Of a stretch of DNA of 64,000 nt, positions 1 through 9,325 are shown in pieces. A program made the translations under genes and the position numbers. The number at the start of each line of letters is the position of its first letter. Within the stretch, counting starts at the first letter, position 1. Source of the stretch: Pseudomonas sp. ML2-2023-3 (GTDB lineage: Bacteria; Pseudomonadota; Gammaproteobacteria; Pseudomonadales; Pseudomonadaceae); contig NZ_CP146343.1 of NCBI RefSeq assembly GCF_037055275.1, positions 964,501-1,028,500 of the forward strand, in the 5' to 3' direction. Under the pieces are notes generated by a model. The model had not been told where the DNA came from. It was given only the letters and a program-made list of their open reading frames with translations, and ran no database searches.

Positions 1-65
1 CCGAGGTCGAGCACGCGGCTGCCGGCGGGGATCCAGTCTTGGATGATTTCCAGGTCGGCTCTCAT
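1..65 (-). CDS. metW: MetW, methionine biosynthesis protein (5' end only)
   Basis: Only the first 21 or so codons lie in the window and the rest runs off the left edge. The visible N-terminus begins MRADLEIIQDWI and reaches the start of a Rossmann-type glycine motif (VLDLG), as in MetW methyltransferase-like proteins. The start codon lies 7 bases after the metX stop, so the two genes form an operon. In pseudomonads MetW is needed with MetX for homoserine acylation. The call rests on a short stretch plus the diagnostic metXW arrangement. Confidence 0.85.
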   Translation of the reverse strand, partial: MRADLEIIQDWIPAGSRVLDL

Positions 66-72
66 GGCGTTC

Positions 73-1212
73 TCACAGTTCTATTCGGTTCATGTAGTTG
101 CTGAAGGCTTGCAGGTAGCGCGGAATCGGGATCAGGAAGGCGTCATGGCCCTGCGGAGCGTCGATTTCCAGATAGCACACGTCTTTTTTCGCGGCCATCA
201 GGGCATCCACCAGCTCCCGCGAACGGGCCGGCGAGAAGCGCCAGTCGGTGGTGAACGACATCACGCAAAAGCGCGCCTTGGCACCGGCAAAGGTTTTGGC
301 CAGGTCGTCGTCGAAATTGGCCGCGGGGTCGAAGTAGTCCAGCGCCTTGGTCATCAGCAGGTAGGTATTGGCGTCGAAACGCCCGGAGAACTCTTCACCC
401 TGATAACGCAGGTAACTCTCGACCTGGAACTCGACGCTGTGGAAGTCGTAGTTGAGGTTTTCGTTTTTCAGGCCACGGCCGAATTTTTCACCCATCGAGT
501 CATCGGACAGATAGGTGATGTGCCCTACCATGCGTGCCAGCATCAGGCCGCGCTTGGGGATTACGCCTTTTTCCTGGAACGAACCGCCGTGGAACTCGGG
601 GTCGGTGAGGATGGCCTGGCGGGCGACTTCGTTGAACGCGATGTTTTGCGCAGACAATTTGGGTGCCGAGGCAATCGCCAGACAATGGCGCAGGCGATCC
701 GGGTAGCTGATGCTCCACTGGAGCGCCTGCATGCCGCCCAGGCTGCCACCGATCACGGCGGCCCACTGGTAGATGCCCAGCCGGTCGGCCAGACGTGCCT
801 GGCTGTGGACCCAGTCTTCGACGGTCAATACCGGGAACTCGGCGCCAAACGGGCGACCGGTTTCGGGGTTGGTGCTGCTGGGGCCGGTAGAGCCGTTGCA
901 GCCGCCCAGATTGTTCAGGCTGACGACGAAGAACTTGTTGGTGTCGATTGGCTTGCCGGGACCGATGCAACTGTCCCACCAGCCGGGCTTGCGATCATCG
1001 GCGCTGTGATAGCCCGCCGCATGATGGTGCCCTGACAGCGCATGACAGATCAGTACCGCATTGCTGGCGGTGGCATTGAGCTGGCCGTAGGTTTCGTAAA
1101 TCAGGTCGTAGGCAGGCAGCGAGCGGCCGCAGGCTAACGCCAGGGGCTCGTTGAAGTGCGCCGTTTGCGGCACAACCAGACCAACGGAATCGGGGGGAAA
1201 GGCAGCTGGCAT
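73..1212 (-). CDS. metX: Homoserine O-acyltransferase MetX
   Basis: This alpha/beta-hydrolase-fold enzyme transfers an acyl group to homoserine in the first committed step of methionine synthesis. The nucleophile elbow GGSLGG places the catalytic Ser at about residue 157. The C-terminal Asp (FTTDWRFSP) and His (QGHDAF) complete the triad. Starting at the internal Met at 1212 gives 379 residues, the usual Pseudomonas length, rather than the longer frame opening at 1227. Characterised MetX enzymes of this lineage often use succinyl-CoA; which donor is used here cannot be read from sequence alone. metW follows directly. Confidence 0.95.
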   Translation of the reverse strand: MPAAFPPDSVGLVVPQTAHFNEPLALACGRSLPAYDLIYETYGQLNATASNAVLICHALSGHHHAAGYHSADDRKPGWWDSCIGPGKPIDTNKFFVVSLNNLGGCNGSTGPSSTNPETGRPFGAEFPVLTVEDWVHSQARLADRLGIYQWAAVIGGSLGGMQALQWSISYPDRLRHCLAIASAPKLSAQNIAFNEVARQAILTDPEFHGGSFQEKGVIPKRGLMLARMVGHITYLSDDSMGEKFGRGLKNENLNYDFHSVEFQVESYLRYQGEEFSGRFDANTYLLMTKALDYFDPAANFDDDLAKTFAGAKARFCVMSFTTDWRFSPARSRELVDALMAAKKDVCYLEIDAPQGHDAFLIPIPRYLQAFSNYMNRIEL

Positions 1213-1308
1213 CGACCCTGCTCTCATTTAAATGAGGCGTAAGTCTAATGAGCGGGGGACCCAGCAGCAAGCAATGGTCTGGGCTGATTTTATGAGCTGA
1301 CCCAAACC

Positions 1309-1402
1309 TGTAGTCGCTGCCGCAGGCTGCGAAGGGGATCGTGGGCGCCCCCTGGACAACGAGTCGCTACGCAACTCTTCGCAGCCTGCGGCAGCGACTA
1401 CA
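1309..1402. repeat. REPIN-like inverted repeat, family A copy 1
   Basis: Outer arms TGTAGTCGCTGCCGCAGGCT and its near-exact reverse complement enclose about 45 bases that hold a weaker inner inverted repeat. It lies in the gap between yggU and metX. The same arms recur eight times in the window. Confidence 0.9.
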
Positions 1403-1411
1403 AATTTTGGT

Positions 1412-1702
1412 TCATGGCCTGGCCAGCCCCGGCAGGTCCGGCAGTTTTTTCGGGCCGTGCAAGCGCACTCGTTTCTGACGGTTCAGTTCGCCGCTGATCA
1501 GGCTTACCTGGCTTTTGGAGATGCCAAACGCCTTGGCCAGAAAAGCCATCAGGTGGGCATTGGCCTTGCCTTCTACCGGCGGGGCAGTGAGGCGGATTTT
1601 CAGACGATCACCGTGCAAGCCAGCGAACTCGTCGCTGCTGGCCTTGGGTTGCAGGTGACAGTCGAGAATCAGGTCCTCGCCGTCCCAACGGAAGTAGCCC
1701 AT
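1412..1702 (-). CDS. DUF167 (YggU) family protein
   Basis: This 96-residue protein matches the small DUF167/YggU fold, with the family signature PPVEGKANAHLMAFLAKAFG near the middle and a basic C-terminus. No biochemical function is established for the family. Its start codon overlaps the yggT stop by one base (TGATG), so translation is probably coupled, and it follows yggS-proC-yggT in one leftward run. That order is conserved in Pseudomonas and other proteobacteria. Confidence 0.9.
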   Translation of the reverse strand: MGYFRWDGEDLILDCHLQPKASSDEFAGLHGDRLKIRLTAPPVEGKANAHLMAFLAKAFGISKSQVSLISGELNRQKRVRLHGPKKLPDLPGLARP

Positions 1703-2289
1703 CAGATCAGGCCGAACAACACGACCGGCATGCCGACGTACATCGCCAATGGCGGGATCACGTAGCTCTGGATCAACTGGATGACCATGAACGCCAGGAT
1801 CGGCGAGATATCCAGGCCGCCCATGCTTGGCAGGAAGCGGCGAAACGGTGCCAGTGCAGGTTCGGTGATCTGGTTGACCAGTTCAGCGCCCGGGCTGGTG
1901 CTGCCCGGTGCAACCCACGACAGGATCACGCTGATGATCATGGCGAAGAAGAACACCTTCAAAAACAGTGCGGTCACGCCAATGATCGCCCACAGCAGCA
2001 GGCCCAGCACGTTGAACGACATGTAGCTGAGCGTCAGTACCACGGCGAAAATCACCATCTGCACGACGATAGCCAGTACCAGGGACGACATGTCCAGGCC
2101 GAACAGGCTTGGAATCACCCGGCGCAGAGGCTTGAGCAAAGGCTGGGTGGCCTTGACCGTGAACTGGCACAGCGGGTTGTAGAAGTTGGCGCGCACCAGC
2201 TGCAGGATGAACCGCAGCAGTACGATCAGCAGGTAGAGGCTACCCAGGGTTTGAATTACGAAAATGGCTGCGCCATTTAGTCCTGACAT
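1702..2289 (-). CDS. YggT family integral membrane protein
   Basis: The 195-residue protein has about four hydrophobic segments arranged as two similar halves, each carrying a conserved PLLKPLRRVIPS- or PALAPFRRFLPS-like sequence, as in the two-repeat YggT family. I chose the start at MSGLNGAAIF because it opens directly into the first membrane segment; the frame extends 20 codons upstream into proC. It lies 10 bases after the proC stop. YggT proteins have been linked to osmotic stress and cell envelope roles in other bacteria. Its role here is not known. Confidence 0.9.
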   Translation of the reverse strand: MSGLNGAAIFVIQTLGSLYLLIVLLRFILQLVRANFYNPLCQFTVKATQPLLKPLRRVIPSLFGLDMSSLVLAIVVQMVIFAVVLTLSYMSFNVLGLLLWAIIGVTALFLKVFFFAMIISVILSWVAPGSTSPGAELVNQITEPALAPFRRFLPSMGGLDISPILAFMVIQLIQSYVIPPLAMYVGMPVVLFGLI

Positions 2290-2299
2290 CATGTGCTCC

Positions 2300-3118
2300 T
2301 TATTGACCCAGTTGTTCGGCCATTTCGGCCGAGCGGTGCGCGGCGGCACTCAATGCTTTTTCGACCGAGGCTGCGAAGCCGTCGGCCTGGAATGATTTGA
2401 TTGCAGCTTCGGTGGTGCCGGCTGGCGAAGTCACGCGGCGGCGCAGTTCGGCGGCGTCGACATCGCTGCCCACGGCCATGTGCGCGGCGCCCAGGGCGGT
2501 CTGCTCGGCAAGCTGCTTGGCGACTTCGCGGGGCAGGCCGAGCTTGACGCCAGCCTCGGTCATGGCTTCGATCAGCAAGAAGAAGTACGCAGGACCACTG
2601 CCGGACACGGCGGTCACGGCATCGATCTGCGCTTCGGTATCAACCCACACCACAATGCCCACGGCGCTCAACAGTTGCTCAGCCAGCTGGCGTTGCTCGG
2701 CGCTGACGCCGGCGGTGGCGTACAGGCCGCTCACGCCTTTGCCCAGCAGCGCCGGGGTGTTGGGCATGCAGCGTACCAGCGGTTGGTTGCCCAGCCAGTT
2801 GAAGAGGCTGGCGCAGGTAATGCCTGCGGCAATCGATACCAGCAACTGATGTGGCAAGAGGTGCGGGCGCAGGTCCTGGCACACGGCTTTCATGGCCTGT
2901 GGCTTGACTGCGATCACAATCACATCGGCGTCTTGAATGGCTTGGGCGTTATCGGCAAACAGCTCGATATCGTGCTCGGCGGCCACTTTGGCCCGGGTCT
3001 CGGCACCGGGATCGCTGGCGCGGATCTGTGCTGCATCCAGACCTTTGGCCAACAGGCCGCCGATCAGGCTGGAAGCCATGTTGCCGGCGCCGATAAAGGC
3101 AATACGCGTTTTGCTCAT
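2300..3118 (-). CDS. proC: Pyrroline-5-carboxylate reductase
   Basis: ProC performs the last step of proline synthesis, NAD(P)H-dependent reduction of pyrroline-5-carboxylate. The N-terminal dinucleotide-binding motif FIGAGNMASSLIGG and the C-terminal signature RRVTSPAGTTEAAI are clear, and the 272-residue length is normal. A Shine-Dalgarno sequence (AAGGAT) stands upstream of the start. It sits 32 bases after yggS and 10 before yggT in one operon. Confidence 0.97.
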   Translation of the reverse strand: MSKTRIAFIGAGNMASSLIGGLLAKGLDAAQIRASDPGAETRAKVAAEHDIELFADNAQAIQDADVIVIAVKPQAMKAVCQDLRPHLLPHQLLVSIAAGITCASLFNWLGNQPLVRCMPNTPALLGKGVSGLYATAGVSAEQRQLAEQLLSAVGIVVWVDTEAQIDAVTAVSGSGPAYFFLLIEAMTEAGVKLGLPREVAKQLAEQTALGAAHMAVGSDVDAAELRRRVTSPAGTTEAAIKSFQADGFAASVEKALSAAAHRSAEMAEQLGQ

Positions 3119-3150
3119 AACCGATCCTTATAAAAAAAGAGAAGGCCTCT

Positions 3151-3837
3151 TCAGGCCTGGCCGTAATCGCGGGCGCCAAATAATGCGGTGCCAATGCGCA
3201 CCCAGGTGGCACCTTGGGCAATAGCCGACTCAAGGTCGTGGCTCATGCCCATCGAAAGCGTGTCGAGCCCCATGTTCAGGCTCTCTTGCAGCGTACGTAC
3301 CGTCGCAAATGCGGCGTCCTGCTCGGCGCGGTCTTGCGTTGGTTCCGGAATCGCCATCAAGCCGCGCAGTTTCAAACGGGGCAGCGCGCTGATTGCGGCC
3401 GCCAGCGCAGGCAAGTCTGCCGGGTTACAGCCCGATTTACTGGCCTCGCCACTGACATTGACCTGAATGCAGATGTTGAGCGGCGGCAAGTCTGCCGGGC
3501 GCTGGTCAGACAAGCGCTGGGCAATCTTGAGCCGGTCAACGGAATGCACCCACGCAAAATGCTCGGCGATGTCGCGCGTCTTGTTCGATTGAATGGGGCC
3601 GATGAAGTGCCAACACAAGGGCAGGTCGGCTAATTCGACCTGTTTGGCGCGGGCTTCCTGCAGGTAATTTTCGCCAAAGTCGCGAACCCCTGCGGCATAG
3701 GCTTCACGCAGTGCGGCGGCAGGTTTGGTCTTGCTGACAGCGAGCAGGTGAATGCTCGTTACATCACGTTGCACAGCCAGTGCTGCTGCACGGATGCGAG
3801 CCTCAACCTGTGCAATGTTGCCTGCTATCGTGGACAT
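3151..3837 (-). CDS. yggS: PLP homeostasis protein YggS (PLPBP family)
   Basis: A single-domain alanine-racemase-like TIM barrel of 228 residues that binds pyridoxal 5'-phosphate but has no known catalytic activity. The PLP lysine is K36 in LAVSKTKP. The family signatures FGENYLQEA and GLMAIP are present. YggS proteins buffer PLP and influence amino-acid pools. It is the first gene of the leftward yggS-proC-yggT-yggU run and is divergent from pilT, 56 bases away. Confidence 0.95.
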   Translation of the reverse strand: MSTIAGNIAQVEARIRAAALAVQRDVTSIHLLAVSKTKPAAALREAYAAGVRDFGENYLQEARAKQVELADLPLCWHFIGPIQSNKTRDIAEHFAWVHSVDRLKIAQRLSDQRPADLPPLNICIQVNVSGEASKSGCNPADLPALAAAISALPRLKLRGLMAIPEPTQDRAEQDAAFATVRTLQESLNMGLDTLSMGMSHDLESAIAQGATWVRIGTALFGARDYGQA

Positions 3838-3893
3838 TCGTTTAGCCCGCCGTTGTGAAAGTCTGCGGCATTCTACTGGAATTGGGAGGGGGG

Positions 3894-4886
3894 ATGGATA
3901 TCGCCGACCTGTTGGCGTTAAGCGTCAACCACGGGGCTTCGGACTTGCACCTGTCAGCGGGCGTGGTGCCGATGCTGCGCATTGACGGTGACATGCAGCG
4001 TTGCGATTTGCCGGTGCTGGAGGCAGGGCAAGTGCGAAGGCTAGTCCAGGGCGTCATGAGTGAAGCACAGCGCCGAGGGTTTGAGGCGCGACTCGAAGCC
4101 GATTTTGCGTACGCCCTGCCGGGGCTGGGTCGCTTCAGGGTCAATGTTTTCGAACAGCAGCGCGGCCCCGGAGCCGTGTTTCGCCGCATAGCCGAGACAG
4201 TGCCCAGCCTTGAATCGCTGGGCCTGGGCGACGTATTCAGCCAGCTCTGCCAGGCACCCCACGGGCTGGTCCTGGTCACGGGCGCGACGGGCTCGGGCAA
4301 GACCACCACCCTGGCGGCGATGATTGATCACCTCAACCGCACCCGCCAACGGCACATCCTCACCCTTGAGGACCCGATCGAGTTTATCCACCCGCCGCGT
4401 CAGTCCCTGATCAGCCAGCGCGAGGTGCATCGCCACACCCACAGCTTTGCAGCCGCCTTGCGTTCGGCCATGCGCGAAGACCCGGATGTGATCATGCTGG
4501 GCGAGATGCGCGACCTGGACACCATCAGGCTGGCGCTGACAGCGGCAGAAACCGGGCATCTGGTGTTTGCCACGCTGCACACATCGTCGGCGGCCAAGAC
4601 CATCGACCGGATGGTGGATGTGTTTCCCGGCGACGAAAAGGCAATGGTGCGCGCCATGCTCTCGGAGTCACTGCTGGCCGTGGTTTCCCAGACACTGGTG
4701 AAAAAAGCAGGAGGGGGGCGTGTGGCGGCTCACGAAATCATGCTGGCTACGCCTGCGATTCGACATCTGATTCGGGAGAACAAGGTGGCGCAGATGGTTT
4801 CAGCGATCCAGACCGGCGCAGCGGTGGGCATGCAGACGCTTGAAATGGGCCTGAACAGGCTGAGGGAGCAGGGATTGATGCAATAA
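3894..4886 (+). CDS. pilT: Type IV pilus retraction ATPase PilT
   Basis: PilT powers pilus depolymerisation and hence twitching. Starting at MDIADLLALSV gives 330 residues, slightly shorter than the roughly 344 of P. aeruginosa; the frame extends 13 codons upstream towards yggS. The Walker A motif GATGSGKTT has its lysine at about residue 136. The Asp box, the His box (HTSSAAKTIDRMVDVFP) and the C-terminal AIRHLIRENKVAQM helix (canonical AIRNLIREGK) required for retraction are visible. In P. aeruginosa pilU follows; here a repeat and an unrelated peptidase gene follow instead. Confidence 0.95.
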   Translation: MDIADLLALSVNHGASDLHLSAGVVPMLRIDGDMQRCDLPVLEAGQVRRLVQGVMSEAQRRGFEARLEADFAYALPGLGRFRVNVFEQQRGPGAVFRRIAETVPSLESLGLGDVFSQLCQAPHGLVLVTGATGSGKTTTLAAMIDHLNRTRQRHILTLEDPIEFIHPPRQSLISQREVHRHTHSFAAALRSAMREDPDVIMLGEMRDLDTIRLALTAAETGHLVFATLHTSSAAKTIDRMVDVFPGDEKAMVRAMLSESLLAVVSQTLVKKAGGGRVAAHEIMLATPAIRHLIRENKVAQMVSAIQTGAAVGMQTLEMGLNRLREQGLMQ

Positions 4887-4906
4887 TCGGGTGGGGGTGT
4901 TGTTTC

Positions 4907-4993
4907 TGTGGGAGCGGGCTTGCTCGCGATCCAGGCGGCGCGGTTCAGCGGGTGAACCACATCGCTCCCATCGCGAGCAAGCCCGCTCCCACA
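4907..4993. repeat. REPIN-like inverted repeat, family B copy 1
   Basis: Arms TGTGGGAGCGGGCTTGCTCG and TCGCGAGCAAGCCCGCTCCC flank a variable centre. The element lies between convergent pilT and the NlpC/P60 gene, where its long hairpin could also act as a transcription or mRNA boundary. Confidence 0.9.
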
Positions 4994-4996
4994 GCT

Positions 4997-5644
4997 TTAG
5001 CGTTGTACAACCTGCAGCGGGGCTTTCTCTTTAGGTAATACGCGCTTGGCGACCACGTAGTGGCTCTGCCAGTAAGGCTTTTTCAGCGTGTCGATAGTGA
5101 CCGACTTGCCGCGACGCGGAGCGTGGATGAACCGGTCGTTGCCCAGGTAGATGGCAACGTGGTTGACCTTGCGGCTCTTGATGTTGAAAAACAGCAGGTC
5201 GCCAGGCTTCAGGTCCTTGCGTTCGACCTTCTGACCATGACCACTGGCCATTTCGCTTGAAGTGCGCGGCAAGTCGACTGCTGCAACGTCATTGAAGGCA
5301 TATTTGACCAGGCCGCTGCAGTCAAACCCTTTGCTTGGGCTGCTGCCGCCCCAACGATAAGGGGTGCCCAACACGTTTACAGCGCGGCTCAGGACCGTGC
5401 TGCTTTGCTTGTTGGCGGCTGCCAGTGAAGCGGTCGCAATTTTGCCTGGGGCTTTGCGATGGGCTTTACTGGCTGCAGGACGTGCTACGGTCTTGCTGTT
5501 AGAGGCAACGTAAGCGGCGCCCGCAGATGACTTTGCGGTGTAGCCGGTGAAGCCCGAAGGAAGATGTTGCTCACGATTGGTGGCGTGGGCGGCCAGTGGC
5601 AATAATAGGCAAATGGTTAGCCATGTCTTGAATATAGGACGCAT
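4997..5644 (-). CDS. Secreted NlpC/P60 (C40) peptidase
   Basis: A 215-residue predicted periplasmic peptidoglycan endopeptidase. A Sec signal peptide ends near AAHA (about residue 21). A low-complexity Ala/Ser/Lys linker follows, then the catalytic domain with C109 in GFDCSGLVKYAF, H162 in VNHVAIYLGN and H174 in FIHAP. This Cys-His-His order fits the family, whose members cut within the stem peptide or cross-bridge. Which bond is cut is unknown. It is monocistronic and divergent from the TM2 gene. Confidence 0.92.
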   Translation of the reverse strand: MRPIFKTWLTICLLLPLAAHATNREQHLPSGFTGYTAKSSAGAAYVASNSKTVARPAASKAHRKAPGKIATASLAAANKQSSTVLSRAVNVLGTPYRWGGSSPSKGFDCSGLVKYAFNDVAAVDLPRTSSEMASGHGQKVERKDLKPGDLLFFNIKSRKVNHVAIYLGNDRFIHAPRRGKSVTIDTLKKPYWQSHYVVAKRVLPKEKAPLQVVQR

Positions 5645-5896
5645 TCGGCAGGGCTCAATGGTTATAAACGCGAAACTTTATAACAGCTTTTTTGTCCTTT
5701 CTCAGGCCATTTGTCAGTTGGACTATGGGGTCAAATTCCGCAAAGGTGGTGGCAAATTGTCACATGGTGACGGCGCAGGTCAGGTCCTATAAGGCTTTGC
5801 GCCATTTCTTGTAAGACACTTTTACCTTTTGCACGACAGTAAAAAAGTCACAAAAAACTTCACAATATTTTTCTATCAGCAGCAACGAGGGCATTT

Positions 5897-6313
5897 ATGA
5901 GCGGCTATCGAGACGATATACAACGCGATACTCACAGCAAAGTGCTGGGCTACCTGCTGTGGATTTTCGGTTTTCTGGGGGCGCATCGCTTCTATTACGG
6001 CAAGCCGGTGACCGGGACGATCTGGTTTTTCACCTTGGGCTTGTTGGGAATTGGCTGGTTGATCGACTTGTTCCTGATCCCGAGCATGGACCGTGAAGCT
6101 GACTTGCGATTCACCTCAGGTGACACAGACTACAGCGTGGCCTGGATTCTGCTGACGTTTCTGGGGTTGTTCGGCGTACACCGCATGTACATGGGCAAAT
6201 GGATCACCGGGATCATCTACCTGTTTACCGGTGGTTTGTTCCTGATCGGTATCCTGTATGACTTCTGGACCTTGAACGAGCAGATCTCGATCAAGAACGC
6301 AGAGCGTCGTTAA
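5897..6313 (+). CDS. TM2 domain-containing membrane protein
   Basis: The 138-residue protein carries two tandem TM2-like units, each with a pair of membrane helices and the sequence GAHRFYYGK (first unit) or GVHRMYMGKW (second unit). The two units look like an internal duplication. A charged N-terminus (MSGYRDDIQRDTHSK) precedes the first helix. The function of bacterial TM2 proteins is not established. It is isolated, with a 252-base divergent gap upstream and a family B repeat downstream. Confidence 0.88.
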   Translation: MSGYRDDIQRDTHSKVLGYLLWIFGFLGAHRFYYGKPVTGTIWFFTLGLLGIGWLIDLFLIPSMDREADLRFTSGDTDYSVAWILLTFLGLFGVHRMYMGKWITGIIYLFTGGLFLIGILYDFWTLNEQISIKNAERR

Positions 6314-6332
6314 ACCGTCGCACATTAAAGCC

Positions 6333-6419
6333 TGTGGGAGCAGGCTTGCTCGCGATTCAGGCACCTCGGTCCTTCTGAAAGACCGAGTTAATCCAATCGC
6401 GAGCAAGCCCGCTCCCACA
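6333..6419. repeat. REPIN-like inverted repeat, family B copy 2
   Basis: Same arms as other family B copies, with one arm reading GTGGGAGCAGGCTTGCTCGC (one base different). It sits between the convergent TM2 and pyrX genes. Confidence 0.9.
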
Positions 6420-6435
6420 GGGTGCACTTCAGCCT

Positions 6436-7707
6436 TCAGCCTTCGTAACTGATCCGACCATCCACCAGCGTGTAACGCACGGCACTCGGCAGGCAATGGC
6501 CGAGGAACGGGCAGTTATCGCCTTTGGAATGCCATTTTTCGCCGACCAGGGTCGAGGCCGCCGGGTCAAACAGCACCAGGTCTGCAGCCGAGCCTACCGC
6601 CAGCTTGCCGGCCGGTAGGCGCAGCGCCTGAGCCGGGCCTGCGCTGAGACGAGAAAGCAGTGTCGGCAAGTCCAGCAGGCCGTCTTCTACCAGGGTCATC
6701 GCCAGCGGCAGCAATACTTCAACACTGCTCATGCCCGCTTCGGTAGCCCCGAACGGTGCCAGTTTGGCGTCGCGTTCGTGGGGCTGGTGATGGCTGGAGA
6801 TGGCTTGCACCACACCCGACTTCACCGCCTCGCGCAGACCATCACGGTCGGCACGGGTACGCAACGGCGGTTGCACGTGGTAAACGCTGGAGAAATCCTC
6901 CAGGGCCTCATCCGTCAAAATAAGCTGATACAGCGCCACATCGGCAGTGACCTTGAGGCCGCGTGCCTGGGCCTGGGCGATCAGGGCCACACCCCGTGCA
7001 CTGGTCAGTTGACTGAAGTGGGCGCGCACACCGCTTTGCTCAACCAGCAGCAGATCCCGGGCCAGCGCCACGGTCTCGGCGGTTTCCGGGATGCCCGGCA
7101 AACCACGGAACGCGGCCATCGCGCCATCGTGGGCAATACCGCCTTCGGCCAGGTCACGGTCCTGGGAGTGGAAAATCACCGTCAGGTCGAACGTGGCCGC
7201 GTATTCCAGTGCCCGGCACAGGGTGCGGGTGTTGGTGAAGCTGTTGAGGCCATTGCCAAACGCCACACAGCCGGCGTCGCGCAAAGCGATCAGCTCTGCA
7301 AGCTGCTCGCCCTCCAGGCCCTTGCTCAGTGCGCCAATGGGGAACACTTTGCAGTTTCCGGCTTCGCGGGCGCGGTCCAGGATCAGCTCGGCCACCGCCG
7401 AGGTATCCAGTACCGGCTTGGTGTGCGGCGGGCAGCACAGGCTGGTGACGCCACCGGCTGCCGCAGCACGGGTTTCGCTGGCAATGGTGCCTTTGCGGCT
7501 GTAACCCGGTTCGCGCAGGGCGACGTTCAGGTCAACCAGGCCGGGGGCGGCTACCAGGCCCTGGGCCTCAATGGTTTGAGTCGGGGTGAAACCGGCTGGC
7601 GCTGCGCCAATGGCAATGATCTTGCCGGCTTCCAGATGCAGGTCAGTCACTTGATCCAGCTGGGTGCCCGGATCAATTACACGGGCGCCGAGAATGCTGA
7701 GCTTCAC
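6436..7707 (-). CDS. pyrX: Non-catalytic dihydroorotase homologue PyrX (PyrC')
   Basis: This 423-residue amidohydrolase-fold protein starts at a GTG whose last two bases are shared with the pyrB stop (GTGA, 4-base overlap), so the pair is translationally coupled. The metal-binding HxH of active dihydroorotases (DxHxHLREPG) is replaced by [10 protein letters not shown], with both histidines missing. In P. aeruginosa and P. putida the homologous subunit is inactive but required to assemble the aspartate transcarbamoylase dodecamer. The frame runs far upstream into pyrB, but those codons are pyrB shadow. A separate active pyrC must exist elsewhere. Confidence 0.95.
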   Translation of the reverse strand: MKLSILGARVIDPGTQLDQVTDLHLEAGKIIAIGAAPAGFTPTQTIEAQGLVAAPGLVDLNVALREPGYSRKGTIASETRAAAAGGVTSLCCPPHTKPVLDTSAVAELILDRAREAGNCKVFPIGALSKGLEGEQLAELIALRDAGCVAFGNGLNSFTNTRTLCRALEYAATFDLTVIFHSQDRDLAEGGIAHDGAMAAFRGLPGIPETAETVALARDLLLVEQSGVRAHFSQLTSARGVALIAQAQARGLKVTADVALYQLILTDEALEDFSSVYHVQPPLRTRADRDGLREAVKSGVVQAISSHHQPHERDAKLAPFGATEAGMSSVEVLLPLAMTLVEDGLLDLPTLLSRLSAGPAQALRLPAGKLAVGSAADLVLFDPAASTLVGEKWHSKGDNCPFLGHCLPSAVRYTLVDGRISYEG

Positions 7708-8708
7708 TGGGCGTTCTCCTGTTCGAATTGGCGCTGGGCGGTTTGTCCGCTCATGGTCATGGACAACACGGCCATGCGTACGGCAATGCCGTAGGTCACT
7801 TGGTTGAGAATCACCGAGTGCGGACCGTCGGCCACGGCGGACTCGATTTCGACCCCGCGGTTGATGGGGCCCGGGTGCATCACGATGCAATCGGGCTTGG
7901 CACCGGCCAGGCGTGCAGTGGTCAGGCCGAACAGGCGGTAGAACTCGCCTTCGCTCGGCAACAGGCCGCCGGACATGCGCTCGCGCTGCAGGCGCAACAT
8001 GATCACCACGTCGACGTCTTTCAGGCCTTCGGTCATGTCGGTGTAGACCTTCACCCCATATTGCTCGATGCCGATCGGCAGCAAGGTCTTGGGTGCAATC
8101 ACGCGGATGTCAGGGCAGCCGAGGGTCTTGAGGGCGATCATGTTCGAGCGCGCGACCCGCGAGTGCAGGATGTCGCCGACGATGGCCACCGACAGGTTCT
8201 CAAAACCGCCCTTGTGCCGACGAATGGTCAGCATGTCGAGCATGCCCTGGGTCGGGTGCGCGTGACGGCCGTCGCCACCATTGATGATCGCTACCTGAGG
8301 GCACACGTGCTCAGCAATGAAGTGGGCGGCACCGGAGTCGCCGTGGCGTACCACGAACATGTCAGCGGCCATGGCTTCAAGGTTGCGCAGGGTGTCGAGC
8401 AGGGTCTCGCCCTTGCTCGCCGACGAGGTCGACACGTTGAGCGTGATCACGTCGGCAGACAGGCGCTGGGCGGCCATTTCAAAGGTGGTACGGGTGCGAG
8501 TGGAGTTCTCGAAGAACACGTTGCATACGGTCTTGCCGCGCAGCAACGGGACTTTTTTCACCGCTCGGGCACCGACTTCAAGGAACGAGTCAGCGGTGTC
8601 GAGGATTTCAGTCAGCAGCTCGCGGCGCAAACCGTCGAGCGACAGAAAGTGGCGCAGCTGGCCCTGATCATTGAGCTGCAGCGGGCGCTTGGCGTCTGTA
8701 GGCGTCAT
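7704..8708 (-). CDS. pyrB: Aspartate carbamoyltransferase catalytic subunit
   Basis: PyrB condenses carbamoyl phosphate and aspartate, the first committed step of UMP synthesis. The carbamoyl-phosphate motif [13 protein letters not shown] is intact, as is the [11 protein letters not shown] segment. Starting at [11 protein letters not shown] gives 334 residues, the standard length for Pseudomonas class A ATCase, whose extended N-terminus carries the nucleotide-sensitive regulatory site. It follows pyrR by 17 bases and overlaps pyrX. Confidence 0.97.
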   Translation of the reverse strand: MTPTDAKRPLQLNDQGQLRHFLSLDGLRRELLTEILDTADSFLEVGARAVKKVPLLRGKTVCNVFFENSTRTRTTFEMAAQRLSADVITLNVSTSSASKGETLLDTLRNLEAMAADMFVVRHGDSGAAHFIAEHVCPQVAIINGGDGRHAHPTQGMLDMLTIRRHKGGFENLSVAIVGDILHSRVARSNMIALKTLGCPDIRVIAPKTLLPIGIEQYGVKVYTDMTEGLKDVDVVIMLRLQRERMSGGLLPSEGEFYRLFGLTTARLAGAKPDCIVMHPGPINRGVEIESAVADGPHSVILNQVTYGIAVRMAVLSMTMSGQTAQRQFEQENAQ

Positions 8709-8725
8709 CGCAATGGTCTCATCTC

Positions 8726-9241
8726 TTAATGGGCAGGAAGGGCTAGGTCTTGAAGTTCGAGTGTCAGTGGCGCAGGGCCGGACAACTTCACCCGCTCGCT
8801 CGGCTTGAGGCACAAGGTCGCCCCCACCACATCCGGCCGGATCGGCAGCTCGGCCGCGTCCAGGTCCAGCAGGCTGACCAGCGTCACGCTGGCCGGACGT
8901 CCATAGTCGAACAGTTCGTTAAGTGCCGCGCGGATGGTGCGACCGCTCATCAGCACGTCGTCGATCAGCACCAGGTGCTGGCCTTCGATTTCGAACGGCA
9001 GCTCAGAGGGACGCACTTGCGGGTGCAGGCCGTTCTGGCTGAAGTCATCGCGGTAGAACGATACGTCCAGCGTACCCAGCGGAGCATCGCTGTTGAGCGC
9101 CCGCAGCAGCGCCTGGGCAACCCAGATGCCGCCAGTGCGGATACCGATAAAATTCGGTTCAGTGATGCCGCGACGGGCAAGGTGGGCCTTGAGATCAAGG
9201 GCCATCTGGGAGATCAGTTCAGCGGGAACAGGCAGGATCAT
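8726..9241 (-). CDS. pyrR: Bifunctional pyr operon regulator / uracil phosphoribosyltransferase PyrR
   Basis: The 171-residue type I phosphoribosyltransferase has the PRPP-binding loop [19 protein letters not shown] placed the start at [11 protein letters not shown], which has AAAGGAG at the right spacing; 18 codons upstream are dispensable. In Gram-positive bacteria PyrR binds pyr mRNA. In Pseudomonas it has been reported to influence pyr genes, but I see no obvious PyrR-type attenuator in front of pyrB. It leads pyrR-pyrB-pyrX, 84 bases downstream of ruvX. Confidence 0.95.
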   Translation of the reverse strand: MILPVPAELISQMALDLKAHLARRGITEPNFIGIRTGGIWVAQALLRALNSDAPLGTLDVSFYRDDFSQNGLHPQVRPSELPFEIEGQHLVLIDDVLMSGRTIRAALNELFDYGRPASVTLVSLLDLDAAELPIRPDVVGATLCLKPSERVKLSGPAPLTLELQDLALPAH

Positions 9242-9325
9242 GGTGGCTCCTTTAAAGGCCCGCGCAGCAAAACGTGCAGCGGCGGGCGCAAACAACGGGG
9301 CGGGTCAAGTGATACAAGCGCCGGG

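Noticed and set aside
5759..5771. Short palindrome GTCAC-ATG-GTGAC between the NlpC/P60 and TM2 genes
   Set aside because: A 5-base arm is expected by chance in a gap of this size and it is not positioned against a promoter.
9241..9325. PyrR-type attenuator before pyrR
   Set aside because: The 84-base gap after ruvX shows no terminator/antiterminator pair or conserved PyrR-binding loop.
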